Source of the DNA: Alphaproteobacteria bacterium
Lineage (GTDB): Bacteria; Pseudomonadota; Alphaproteobacteria; RS24
Direction of reading: 5' to 3'
Assembly: GCA_029248825.1 (NCBI GenBank)
Contig: JAQWIP010000118.1
Coordinates: 1 to 5,041, forward strand
Length of the DNA: 5,041 nt
In this document: piece after piece, positions 1 to 5,041 of the stretch
How positions within the stretch are numbered: position 1 is the stretch's first letter
Layout: the number at the start of each line of letters is the position of its first letter
The notes under the pieces: model-generated
Database searches by the model: none
The model's input: the letters and a program-made list of their open reading frames with translations, nothing else
What the model was told of the DNA's origin: nothing
Made by a program: the position numbers and the translations under genes

Positions 1-495
1 CGCGATGGCGTCGCTGACATCGGCCTGACCCTATCGTCCGAATCGGCGCTGGCGGCGGGTCTCGTTATGGGCATTATGATTATCCCTTTTATATCCTCGC
101 TATCCGATGACGTCATCAACGCCGTGCCGCAAACCTTGCGCGATGGCGCCGCCGCTTTGGGCGCCACGCATTCGGAGACAATACAACAAGTGGTGCTGCC
201 AGCCGCCTTGCCAGGAATTGTGAGCGCCGTTCTTTTGGCGATCTCGCGCGCCATTGGCGAAACCATGATTGTGGTGATGGCAGCCGGCGTTGCCGCCAAT
301 TTAACCGCCAATCCGTTCGAAAGTGTCACCACCGTGACGGTGCAAATTGTTATGCTGCTGGTCGGCGACCAAGAGTTTGATAGCGCCAAGACATTGGCCG
401 CTTTCGCCCTCGGGTTGGTGCTGTTCTTCATTACCCTGGCGCTGAATATTCTGGCGCTTTATGTGGTTAACAAATACCGAGAGCAATATGACTGA
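1..495 (+). CDS. pstC: Phosphate ABC transporter permease PstC, C-terminal part (5' end outside window)
   Basis: This is one of the two inner-membrane permeases of the high-affinity phosphate importer PstSCAB; it pairs with PstA to form the phosphate channel. The frame is open from base 1, giving 164 residues, so the gene continues upstream; the ATG at 67 is internal, not a start. The visible part carries the ABC-permease cytoplasmic coupling loop at fragment residues 47-73 (RDGAAALGA, ending LPAALPGI), which docks on PstB. It is followed by the PstC hallmark SRAIGETM (82-89), a membrane segment around 74-96, and a final hydrophobic helix at about 132-155 before the short tail NKYREQYD. PstC is told from PstA by the RAIGETM motif and by its position before a complete PstA. 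The end overlaps pstA by 8 bases (ATGACTGA). The family assignment is secure; the N-terminal domain and promoter cannot be seen. Confidence 0.95.
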   Translation, partial: RDGVADIGLTLSSESALAAGLVMGIMIIPFISSLSDDVINAVPQTLRDGAAALGATHSETIQQVVLPAALPGIVSAVLLAISRAIGETMIVVMAAGVAANLTANPFESVTTVTVQIVMLLVGDQEFDSAKTLAAFALGLVLFFITLALNILALYVVNKYREQYD

Positions 496-1753
496 GCCAT
501 CTAACCCAAGTGCGCGCAAATCCCAATTGGCTAAACGCCATCGCGCCGAACGCCGGTTTCGGGCCTATGGCATCGCGGCAATTGCGACCGCCGGTCTGAT
601 TTTGTTTTTCTTGACGGGCTCCATATTGCTGTCCTCCCTGCCGGTCTTTACCCAGCATTACGTAACCCTCGACATCGACATAACTGAGCGCCATGTCGAT
701 ACGCAAGATTTGGCCAATAGCGATTGGCGCGCCCTCGCACGCAACGCTTTGCGAGGGCAATTCCCTGAGGTTAGTGGGCGCAAGGAAAAACGCGCACTTG
801 GCAAATTACTGTCCATTGGCTCCAGCGATGATGTTCGCGATTATGTGACAGCCAATCCGTCGAGCCTGGGCACAAGCATCCGCCTGCCCCTCACTTTGTC
901 AGATGATATCGACCTTTTGCTAAAAGGCGTGATTGACCGAGACTTGCCCGAAAACGAACGCGTGGTGTCCAATCAAGACCTTGCATGGCTCGATAGACTA
1001 TTGGACGAAGACCGTATTTCCAGACAATTTGCGACCCGGATATTCACCAATGGCGACAGCCGCGAGCCAGAACTAGCAGGCTTGCGCGGCGCTTTGGTTG
1101 GCTCGCTTTGGACCCTGCTGGTCACCCTTTTGGCCAGTTTCCCCTTGGGGGTTATGGCGGCCATCTATCTGGAAGAAATTGCCCCGAAAAACCGCCTTAC
1201 GCAAATTATTGAGGTCAATATCAACAATCTCGCGGCTGTGCCGTCGATTGTCTTTGGGCTTTTGGGCTTGGCCGTGTTCATCAATTTTTTCGGCATGCCG
1301 CGCTCGGCACCGCTGGTCGGTGGCTTGGTGCTAGCGCTGATGACTTTGCCGCGCATTATCATTCCCACGCGAGCCGCTTTTGCCGCCATTCCGCCCTCCA
1401 TCCGCGAGGCCGCCATGGGGGTCGGCGCCTCTCGCTTGCAGGTGATTATGCATCACGTCTTACCGCTTGCCATGCCGGGTATTTTGACAGGCACGATTAT
1501 CGGTCTCGCACAGGCGGCCGGCGAGACAGCGCCGCTCTTGATGATTGGCATGATGGCCTTTATCGTAGATGTGCCGACGGATGTAACGGCCAAGGCCACG
1601 GTTTTGCCGGCCCAAATTTATATGTGGGCCAACAACCCAGAACGCGCCTTTGTGGCGCGCACGAGCGCCGGCATTGTGGTTTTATTGAGCTTGCTTTTGA
1701 TGGTCAACGCAACGGCAATTTACTTCCGAAAACGGTTTGAGAAACGATGGTAA
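488..1753 (+). CDS. pstA: Phosphate ABC transporter permease PstA, long form with N-terminal extra domain
   Basis: This is the second inner-membrane permease of the PstSCAB phosphate importer, 421 residues from the ATG at 488. I chose that start over the in-frame ATG at 461 because it gives the usual ATGACTGA overlap with pstC and has a weak GAGAG Shine-Dalgarno at 479-483. A basic cytoplasmic N-terminus (residues 1-25) leads into a membrane helix at about 26-51. A roughly 150-residue hydrophilic region (about 55-198) follows, then the permease core: helices near 203-226, 249-268, 273-293, 330-360 and 393-414. The coupling loop is at 306-331 (REAAMGVGAS, ending LPLAMPGI) and the PstA hallmark AGETAPLL at 344-351. 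E. coli PstA is about 296 residues and lacks the large insert; the insert matches in placement the DUF3333-type domain known from many proteobacterial PstA proteins. That domain name is inferred from layout, not from a search. The gene ends one base before the pstB start. Confidence 0.96.
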   Translation: MTEPSNPSARKSQLAKRHRAERRFRAYGIAAIATAGLILFFLTGSILLSSLPVFTQHYVTLDIDITERHVDTQDLANSDWRALARNALRGQFPEVSGRKEKRALGKLLSIGSSDDVRDYVTANPSSLGTSIRLPLTLSDDIDLLLKGVIDRDLPENERVVSNQDLAWLDRLLDEDRISRQFATRIFTNGDSREPELAGLRGALVGSLWTLLVTLLASFPLGVMAAIYLEEIAPKNRLTQIIEVNINNLAAVPSIVFGLLGLAVFINFFGMPRSAPLVGGLVLALMTLPRIIIPTRAAFAAIPPSIREAAMGVGASRLQVIMHHVLPLAMPGILTGTIIGLAQAAGETAPLLMIGMMAFIVDVPTDVTAKATVLPAQIYMWANNPERAFVARTSAGIVVLLSLLLMVNATAIYFRKRFEKRW

Positions 1754-1754
1754 A

Positions 1755-2531
1755 ATGAGTGATAACCAGCAAAATAAAGTCAAAATCGAAGCCCGCGACG
1801 TGCAGGTGTTTTATGGCGAAGCGCAGGCCTTGCACGGCATTGACCTCGACTTAAATGCCAATGAGGTCACCGCGCTCATCGGCCCTTCGGGGTGTGGCAA
1901 ATCAACATTTTTGCGCTGTATCAACCGGATGAATGATGTCATCGACGGCTGCCGCGTTGCCGGCACGATTACCATTGATGGGCAAGATGTTTACAGCCCA
2001 GAAATCGATGTCGTGGAATTGCGTGCCCGCGTTGGCATGGTGTTTCAAAAACCCAACCCATTTCCAAAATCGATTTACGACAATGTCGCCTACGGCCCGC
2101 GTATTCATGGGCTGGCTCAAAGCCGTGAGCAATTGGACCATATTGTCGAAAACAGCTTGAAGCGAGCTGGCCTATGGGCGGAAGTTCGCGACCGTTTGAG
2201 CGCCAGCGGCATCAGCTTGTCTGGCGGACAACAACAACGCCTGTGCATCGCCCGCGCCATTGCCGTGAACCCCGATGTGGTGCTGATGGATGAGCCCTGC
2301 TCCGCCCTCGACCCAATTGCCACCGCGGTGATTGAGGAACTGATGGAGGAGCTGAGAAAAGACTACACGATTGTGATTGTCACCCACTCGATGCAACAGG
2401 CGGCACGGATTTCGCAGCGCACCGCTTATTTCCACCTCGGCAATGTGGTCGAGTATGGAGCGACGCAGCAGATTTTTACCAACCCCAAAAACCAACAAAC
2501 CGAAGCCTATATTTCAGGGAAGATTGGCTAA
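1755..2531 (+). CDS. pstB: Phosphate ABC transporter ATP-binding protein PstB
   Basis: This is the cytoplasmic ATPase that powers phosphate uptake through PstC/PstA. From the ATG at 1755 it is 258 residues, close to the 257 of E. coli PstB. A TTG at 1737 is in frame but would lengthen the overlap with pstA and add six unneeded residues. All nucleotide-binding motifs are intact: Walker A GPSGCGKST at 43-51, Q-loop Gln98 in VFQKPNPFP, signature LSGGQ at 155-159, Walker B VVLMDE at 175-180, the D-loop SALDP just after, and H-loop His211 in THSMQQA. The stretches KPNPFPKSIYDNVAYGPR and MDEPCSALDP are typical of PstB rather than other importers. It starts one base after the pstA stop with only a weak Shine-Dalgarno, so translation probably depends on coupling to pstA. 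Its TAA shares a base with the phoU ATG (TAATG). Confidence 0.98.
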   Translation: MSDNQQNKVKIEARDVQVFYGEAQALHGIDLDLNANEVTALIGPSGCGKSTFLRCINRMNDVIDGCRVAGTITIDGQDVYSPEIDVVELRARVGMVFQKPNPFPKSIYDNVAYGPRIHGLAQSREQLDHIVENSLKRAGLWAEVRDRLSASGISLSGGQQQRLCIARAIAVNPDVVLMDEPCSALDPIATAVIEELMEELRKDYTIVIVTHSMQQAARISQRTAYFHLGNVVEYGATQQIFTNPKNQQTEAYISGKIG

Positions 2532-3253
2532 TGGAAGACCAACATATCGTCACCGCCTTCGACCGCGACCTCGCAGAATTAAACCGAATGATCGCCCAAC
2601 TTGGCGGCATGGCAGAACAGCAATTGGCGACCGCCACGTGCCTTTTAGACGCGCGCGACCCTGCTCCCATCGATGCGCTCATCGCCAAAGATAAAGAGTT
2701 GGATGCCTTGGAATTCCTACTCAATGAACGGGCCATCGAAATGATTGCCATTCGCTCGCCAATGGCCACTGATTTGCGTCGCATTATCGCCGCCGTAAAA
2801 ATTGCCTCTGTGCTGGAGCGGATTGGCGATTATGCCAAAAATATTGCCAAACGTAGTCGGGTGATTATTGCGAGTGAAACCAATCGCTCGGACAGCATTA
2901 GCCTGACCCGTATGGCCAGCCTGGTTCAGCAAATGCTCAACCAAGTTCTCGATGCCTATGCCACCAGCGATGCCGAGTCAGCAATGGATGTTTGGGACCG
3001 CGACCAAGAGGTCGACCAATTGCATACCAGCATGTACCGCGATTTATTGCAGATGATTTCCGCCCAATCGGAAGTCGCCGAGGTGAGCTCGCATCTTTTG
3101 TTCATCGCCAAAAACATCGAGCGCATTGGCGACCACACCACCAGTATCGCCGAGCAAGTTTACTTTCTTGTGCATGGCAGCCTGCCGAGCGATGATCGCC
3201 CCAAAGCCGATGATAGCAGCGGCACAAACCTAGGTTCGCAAAAAAAGAGATAA
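2531..3253 (+). CDS. phoU: Phosphate signalling regulator PhoU
   Basis: PhoU is a cytoplasmic, metal-binding all-helical protein that connects the Pst transporter to the kinase PhoR. It keeps the Pho regulon off when phosphate is plentiful and limits phosphate uptake. The product is 240 residues (E. coli PhoU: 241), largely helical, with the two tandem three-helix PhoU repeats. Each repeat carries the expected metal-binding type motif: ERIGDYAKNIAKR at 96-108 and NIERIGDHTTSIAE at 195-208. The helix MATDLRRIIAAVKIASVLE (78-96) leads into the first motif. The last 25 residues are polar and probably disordered, ending QKKR. The start is set by the TAATG junction with pstB and a good AGGGA Shine-Dalgarno at 2516-2520. 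An A-AAA-AAG heptamer near the stop is discussed under findings. Confidence 0.97.
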   Translation: MEDQHIVTAFDRDLAELNRMIAQLGGMAEQQLATATCLLDARDPAPIDALIAKDKELDALEFLLNERAIEMIAIRSPMATDLRRIIAAVKIASVLERIGDYAKNIAKRSRVIIASETNRSDSISLTRMASLVQQMLNQVLDAYATSDAESAMDVWDRDQEVDQLHTSMYRDLLQMISAQSEVAEVSSHLLFIAKNIERIGDHTTSIAEQVYFLVHGSLPSDDRPKADDSSGTNLGSQKKR

Positions 3254-3257
3254 CCAG

Positions 3258-3962
3258 ATGTCTGCCAAAGTTTTAATTGTTGACGATGAGCCCGCCCAAT
3301 TGGAGCTGTTGCGATACAATTTGGAAAAAGCAGGTTTTTTGGTTTTTCAATGCCAGAACGGCGCCGAAGCTCTTGAACAGATCACCACGCTGGCGCCCGA
3401 TTTATTGGTCATTGACTGGATGATGCCGGAAGCCTCGGGCATTGATGTCTGCCGCGCTCTGCGGGCGCGCGCCGATACCAAAACTATTCCGATCATTATG
3501 TTGAGCGCGCGCGGCGAAGAGAGCGATCGCACTCTGGGGCTCGACATTGGCGCCGACGATTATATCACCAAGCCGTTTTCGCCGCGTGAATTCGTATCGC
3601 GGGTGAAAGCTTTGCTGCGTCGTTCGCGGCCGACGTTGTCCGACGAGATTTTGACCGTTGAAGACCTCGCGTTAAATCCGCTGACCATGCAGGTCAGCCG
3701 TGGCGGAGAAAATATCCACCTCGGTCCAAAAGAATATCATTTATTGGCGCTGATGATGGAAAGCCCGGAGCGTGTGTTCAGCCGCGAGCAATTGCTCGAC
3801 CGCGTCTGGGGGCATGGCATTTATGTTGAAGACCGCACGGTGGATGTGCACATGAGCCGACTGCGCCGAGCGCTCAAGGCGGCAGACCCGCAAGGACCCA
3901 AAACCGTTGTTATTCGGACGGTGCGCGGTACCGGCTACGCGCTCTCCCGCGCTGAAAAATAA
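3258..3962 (+). CDS. phoB: Phosphate regulon response regulator PhoB (OmpR family)
   Basis: PhoB is the DNA-binding response regulator that, once phosphorylated by PhoR in low phosphate, activates genes with Pho boxes, usually including the pst operon itself. The product is 234 residues (E. coli: 229). The receiver domain (about 1-122) has the full active site: acidic pair Asp9/Asp10, phospho-acceptor Asp53 in VIDWMMP, Ser83 where E. coli has Thr, and Lys105 in ITKPFSPRE. These positions match E. coli PhoB numbering as I recall it. The winged-helix output domain (about 130-232) shows LGPKEYHLL, REQLLDRVWG, the recognition helix RTVDVHMSRLRRAL and the wing VIRTVRGTGYAL. The Trp54-Met-Met-Pro context, strong overall PhoB likeness and the place directly after phoU support PhoB over other OmpR-type regulators. 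It lies 4 bases after phoU with a weak GAG Shine-Dalgarno at 3247-3249. phoR is not adjacent downstream. Confidence 0.96.
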   Translation: MSAKVLIVDDEPAQLELLRYNLEKAGFLVFQCQNGAEALEQITTLAPDLLVIDWMMPEASGIDVCRALRARADTKTIPIIMLSARGEESDRTLGLDIGADDYITKPFSPREFVSRVKALLRRSRPTLSDEILTVEDLALNPLTMQVSRGGENIHLGPKEYHLLALMMESPERVFSREQLLDRVWGHGIYVEDRTVDVHMSRLRRALKAADPQGPKTVVIRTVRGTGYALSRAEK

Positions 3963-3963
3963 A

Positions 3964-3986
3964 CCGCCTGAGCTGGTTTTGCGAGA
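3964..3986 (+). repeat. Imperfect direct repeat, copy 1
   Basis: A 23-base segment that matches 4030-4052 at 18 of 23 positions, counted by hand, at an offset of 66 bases. The shared blocks are CCGCC, GAGC, GTTTT and GAGA. It begins two bases after the phoB stop codon. Function is unknown; a coincidental match is possible. Confidence 0.45.
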
Positions 3987-4029
3987 GGCTCGATTAGGGC
4001 TTGCGTCGCCTGAAAACTCTACTAATCTC

Positions 4030-4052
4030 CCGCCAGAGCCTGTTTTCGGAGA
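4030..4052 (+). repeat. Imperfect direct repeat, copy 2 (contains the thioesterase RBS)
   Basis: The second copy of the repeat at 3964-3986, with five mismatches over 23 bases. Its final GGAGA is the Shine-Dalgarno of the thioesterase gene; in copy 1 the same place reads CGAGA. The copy therefore overlaps a functional site, which could explain part of the match. Confidence 0.45.
4048..4052 (+). promoter_or_regulatory. Ribosome binding site of the thioesterase gene
   Basis: GGAGA lies 8 bases before the ATG at 4061, a good Shine-Dalgarno at normal spacing. It supports 4061 as the start even though the following codons include an unusual run of C. It is also the 3' arm of the possible hairpin at 4025-4053. 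Confidence 0.8.
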
Positions 4053-4060
4053 TAGAATAA

Positions 4061-4507
4061 ATGACTTTAATACCCCCCCCCACACAATTAGCCGGCTGGG
4101 AAAGCTGGCAAGGAAATGACCCTTATGAAGACGCCGCGGGTCCCTTTTTTATGAAACTCAATGCCGAACCTGGCAAGCACCGTTCGGCGTTTTTATGCAC
4201 CGAAGGTCACATGAATGGCGGCGGCTTTTTGCATGGCGGCATGTTGATGACATTTGCCGACTATGCGCTATTTGTTATCGCCCATGATGAACTGACCGAT
4301 ATGCATTCTGTCACCCTCACCTGCCAGACAGATTTCATTGCTGGCGCAGCGCCGATTGGCGAAGTGGTTTATGCCGATGGCGAGATAACCCGCGCCACCC
4401 GAAGCCTGATTTTTATCCGTGGACAAATTTATATCGGCGAGACAATATTAACCACGTTCACCGGTATCATTAAAAAAACCAAAATGCGCGAAACCCCGCG
4501 ACCTTAA
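4061..4507 (+). CDS. PaaI-like hotdog-fold thioesterase
   Basis: A 148-residue protein of the PaaI/YbgC-like hotdog superfamily, probably a cytoplasmic acyl-CoA thioesterase; the acyl substrate cannot be told. The diagnostic part is at residues 49-70: GHMNGGGFLHGG followed by MLMTFADYAL. HGG at 58-60 sits at the start of the central hotdog helix, and Asp67 lies where PaaI-type enzymes keep their catalytic acid. The strand SVTLTCQTDFIAGA (83-96) is the usual next element, followed by the sheet strands GEVVYADGEITRATRSLIFIRG and YIGETILTTFTGIIKK. Length fits the family. The start at 4061 has a GGAGA Shine-Dalgarno 8 bases upstream. Codons 5-7 are all CCC within a run of nine C; if the start were not used, the next in-frame ATG (residue 31) would remove the first strand region. 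It is 46 bases ahead of the MAPEG gene and may share a transcript with it. Confidence 0.85.
   Translation: MTLIPPPTQLAGWESWQGNDPYEDAAGPFFMKLNAEPGKHRSAFLCTEGHMNGGGFLHGGMLMTFADYALFVIAHDELTDMHSVTLTCQTDFIAGAAPIGEVVYADGEITRATRSLIFIRGQIYIGETILTTFTGIIKKTKMRETPRP
4073..4081 (+). repeat. C9 homopolymer inside the thioesterase start region
   Basis: Nine consecutive C form exactly codons 5, 6 and 7 (three prolines). The rest of the thioesterase is in frame with nine C. Runs of this length near a start are prone to slippage, both in cells and in sequencing. Confidence 0.95.
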
Positions 4508-4543
4508 TTATCCAACTTTCGTTTGGAAGCCCTAACCCATATT

Positions 4544-4547
4544 GGAG
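4544..4547 (+). promoter_or_regulatory. Ribosome binding site of the MAPEG gene
   Basis: GGAG lies 6 bases before the ATG at 4554. It decides the start: an in-frame TTG at 4542 overlaps the Shine-Dalgarno itself and is unlikely, and the ATG at 4560 is farther than ideal. Confidence 0.75.
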
Positions 4548-4553
4548 TGCTTT

Positions 4554-4958
4554 ATGTTTATGTATCCTTTGGCCGCTTCGGTCACCCTGTTAAGCCTATT
4601 CATCTTTTTCTGGATGGCCACACGCGTTGGCGCCGCCCGCAAAAAACACGCAATTACCGCCCCTACAATGACCGGACCGGAAGAGTTCGAACGCGTCTTG
4701 CGCGTCTATGCCAACACCCATGAAATGCTGGTGCTTTTCTTGCCATCGCTTTGGTTGTTCGCCCTCACGATCTCTGATTTCTGGGCCGGTGTTATTGGCA
4801 TTTTCTTCCCAATCGGTCGGGTTCTGTTTGCGCGTGGCTATTACCAAGCCAAAGACAAACGCGGCAAAGGCTTTACGCTTGGCTTCTTGGCAACGGTTAT
4901 CTTGCTTATCGGCGCCACCTTGGGCGTTGTGCATGCACTTTATGCGATTTACAGCTGA
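4554..4958 (+). CDS. MAPEG-family integral membrane protein
   Basis: A 134-residue inner-membrane protein of the MAPEG family (membrane-associated proteins in eicosanoid and glutathione metabolism). Known relatives are glutathione S-transferases or peroxidases; most bacterial members have no assigned role. Four membrane segments are visible at about residues 2-23, 55-74, 76-93 and 107-131. The family signature is clear: EEFERVLRVYANTHE at 43-57, with Glu46, Arg50, Asn54 and Glu57 as the conserved polar face entering helix 2, and GRVLFARGYY at 88-97, matching the Arg/Tyr-rich segment near the glutathione site in characterised members. The loop AKDKRGKG (99-106) is positively charged and probably cytoplasmic. 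Length is typical of bacterial MAPEG proteins. Glutathione use is inferred from the family, not shown. The stop codon overlaps the next gene's ribosome binding site, so the two are probably co-translated. Confidence 0.88.
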   Translation: MFMYPLAASVTLLSLFIFFWMATRVGAARKKHAITAPTMTGPEEFERVLRVYANTHEMLVLFLPSLWLFALTISDFWAGVIGIFFPIGRVLFARGYYQAKDKRGKGFTLGFLATVILLIGATLGVVHALYAIYS

Positions 4959-4960
4959 GG
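4957..4960 (+). promoter_or_regulatory. Ribosome binding site of the dioxygenase gene, overlapping the MAPEG stop
   Basis: GAGG lies 9 bases before the ATG at 4970 and its first two bases belong to the TGA stop of the MAPEG gene. This arrangement suggests translational coupling between the two. Confidence 0.6.
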
Positions 4961-4969
4961 TTTGCGCGT

Positions 4970-5041
4970 ATGAATAATCCGTCTATTCATCCTTTAACCG
5001 GCTCTTGTGGAGCCGAGGTAACGGGCGTGGATCTGGCCAAT
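4970..5041 (+). CDS. TauD/TfdA-family dioxygenase, N-terminal fragment (3' end outside window)
   Basis: Only the first 24 codons are present; the frame is open to the window's right edge. The visible stretch HPLTGSCGAEVTGVDLAN matches the very recognisable N-terminus of TauD/TfdA non-haem Fe(II), 2-oxoglutarate-dependent dioxygenases (pattern PLTG..GAEV.GVDL). Such enzymes hydroxylate small molecules, such as taurine or 2,4-dichlorophenoxyacetate, often releasing a sulfonate or side chain. The HxD...H iron ligands lie beyond the window, so activity and substrate cannot be judged, and no gene symbol is justified. The start is supported by GAGG at 4957-4960, and it begins 11 bases after the MAPEG gene. 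Confidence 0.75.
   Translation, partial: MNNPSIHPLTGSCGAEVTGVDLAN

Larger units (their letters stand above)
4025..4053 (+). promoter_or_regulatory. Possible hairpin covering the thioesterase RBS
   Basis: ATCTCC at 4025-4030 is the exact reverse complement of GGAGAT at 4048-4053. One further G-C pair (4032-4047) is possible across a single bulged C, leaving a 14-base loop. In mRNA this would hide the Shine-Dalgarno of the gene starting at 4061. The stem is short and the loop large, so stability is modest; treat it as a candidate translational control element only. Confidence 0.3.
3963..4060 (+). other. Intergenic gap between phoB and the thioesterase gene, with an imperfect repeat and possible RBS hairpin
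   Basis: This 98-base stretch is the only sizeable gap in the window. It holds no convincing gene, no Pho box and no clear sigma-70 promoter (I could not find a -35/-10 pair with 16-18 base spacing). It also lacks a strong intrinsic terminator after phoB. It does contain both copies of an imperfect direct repeat and the Shine-Dalgarno of the next gene, listed separately. Whether the downstream genes have their own promoter or are read through from the pst operon cannot be decided from the sequence. Confidence 0.6.

Noticed and set aside
461..487. Upstream in-frame ATG for pstA adding nine residues
   Set aside because: It would extend the overlap with pstC to 35 bases, whereas the ATG at 488 gives the common short overlap and has a GAGAG sequence just upstream.
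1165..1416. Antisense frames over pstA, pstB, phoU, phoB and the MAPEG gene
   Set aside because: All lie opposite strongly supported genes, show low-complexity or arginine/serine-rich translations typical of shadow frames, and match no family that I recognise.
1737..1754. TTG start for pstB adding six residues
   Set aside because: The ATG at 1755 gives the usual family length and near-zero spacing to pstA; the TTG has no better ribosome binding site.
3961..3980. Possible terminator after phoB: AAACC pairs with GGTTT, followed by one more T
   Set aside because: The stem has only five pairs, is A/T-rich on the outside, has a 9-base loop and lacks a real U-tract. It is too weak to call an intrinsic terminator.
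3907..4119. 70-codon frame crossing the phoB end, the gap and the thioesterase start
   Set aside because: It overlaps two well-supported genes in another frame, has no family features, and is simply the +1 frame that would terminate a slipped thioesterase reading.
4308..4325. CTGTCAC followed by a CTG-containing stretch, resembling half of a Pho box
   Set aside because: The second half-site is not at the 11-base period, and the site lies in the middle of a coding region far from any start.
4511..4527. Small hairpin TCCAA/TTGGA between the thioesterase and MAPEG genes
   Set aside because: A five-pair stem with a 7-base loop and no T-run after it; neither a terminator nor a recognisable regulatory element.
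4523..4723. 66-codon frame over the MAPEG start
   Set aside because: It is out of frame with the clear MAPEG motifs and has no Shine-Dalgarno or recognisable domain.

Overview
All recognised genes lie on the + strand and are packed tightly, with only one gap near 100 bases. The window reads as a piece of a proteobacterial chromosome, most likely an alphaproteobacterium. The reasons are the gene order pstC-pstA-pstB-phoU-phoB (phoB after phoU rather than beside phoR), and a long PstA carrying an extra N-terminal domain, as is common in that class. Base composition is moderate (roughly mid-50s % GC by eye, not counted). I see no island-like shift and no mobile element, tRNA, rRNA or CRISPR. The genus cannot be named from this sequence.

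Positions 1-3962 hold the distal part of a phosphate (Pho) operon. It contains the C-terminal part of the permease PstC (cut by the window's left edge), the second permease PstA, the ATPase PstB, the regulator PhoU and the response regulator PhoB. PstC and PstA overlap by 8 bases, PstA and PstB are separated by one base, PstB and PhoU share one base, and PhoU and PhoB are 4 bases apart. This points to one translationally coupled transcript. Together they form the high-affinity inorganic phosphate importer plus the signalling link (PhoU) and transcription factor (PhoB) that control it. The binding protein PstS, the kinase PhoR and the Pho-box promoter are not in the window and may lie upstream or elsewhere.

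Positions 3963-4060 form a 98-base gap. It contains an imperfect 23-base direct repeat and a possible hairpin that would pair with the next gene's ribosome binding site.

Positions 4061-5041 hold three further co-directional genes: a PaaI-like hotdog thioesterase, a MAPEG-family membrane protein, and the first 24 codons of a TauD/TfdA-type 2-oxoglutarate-dependent dioxygenase. The last two are coupled: the dioxygenase's ribosome binding site overlaps the MAPEG stop codon. Their joint role is unknown.

The window is mostly ordinary. The best candidate for something unusual is the start of the thioesterase gene. A run of nine C forms codons 5-7, and loss or gain of one C would stop translation within 9 or 19 codons. 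Just upstream is the possible hairpin over its ribosome binding site. No new multi-gene system is evident.
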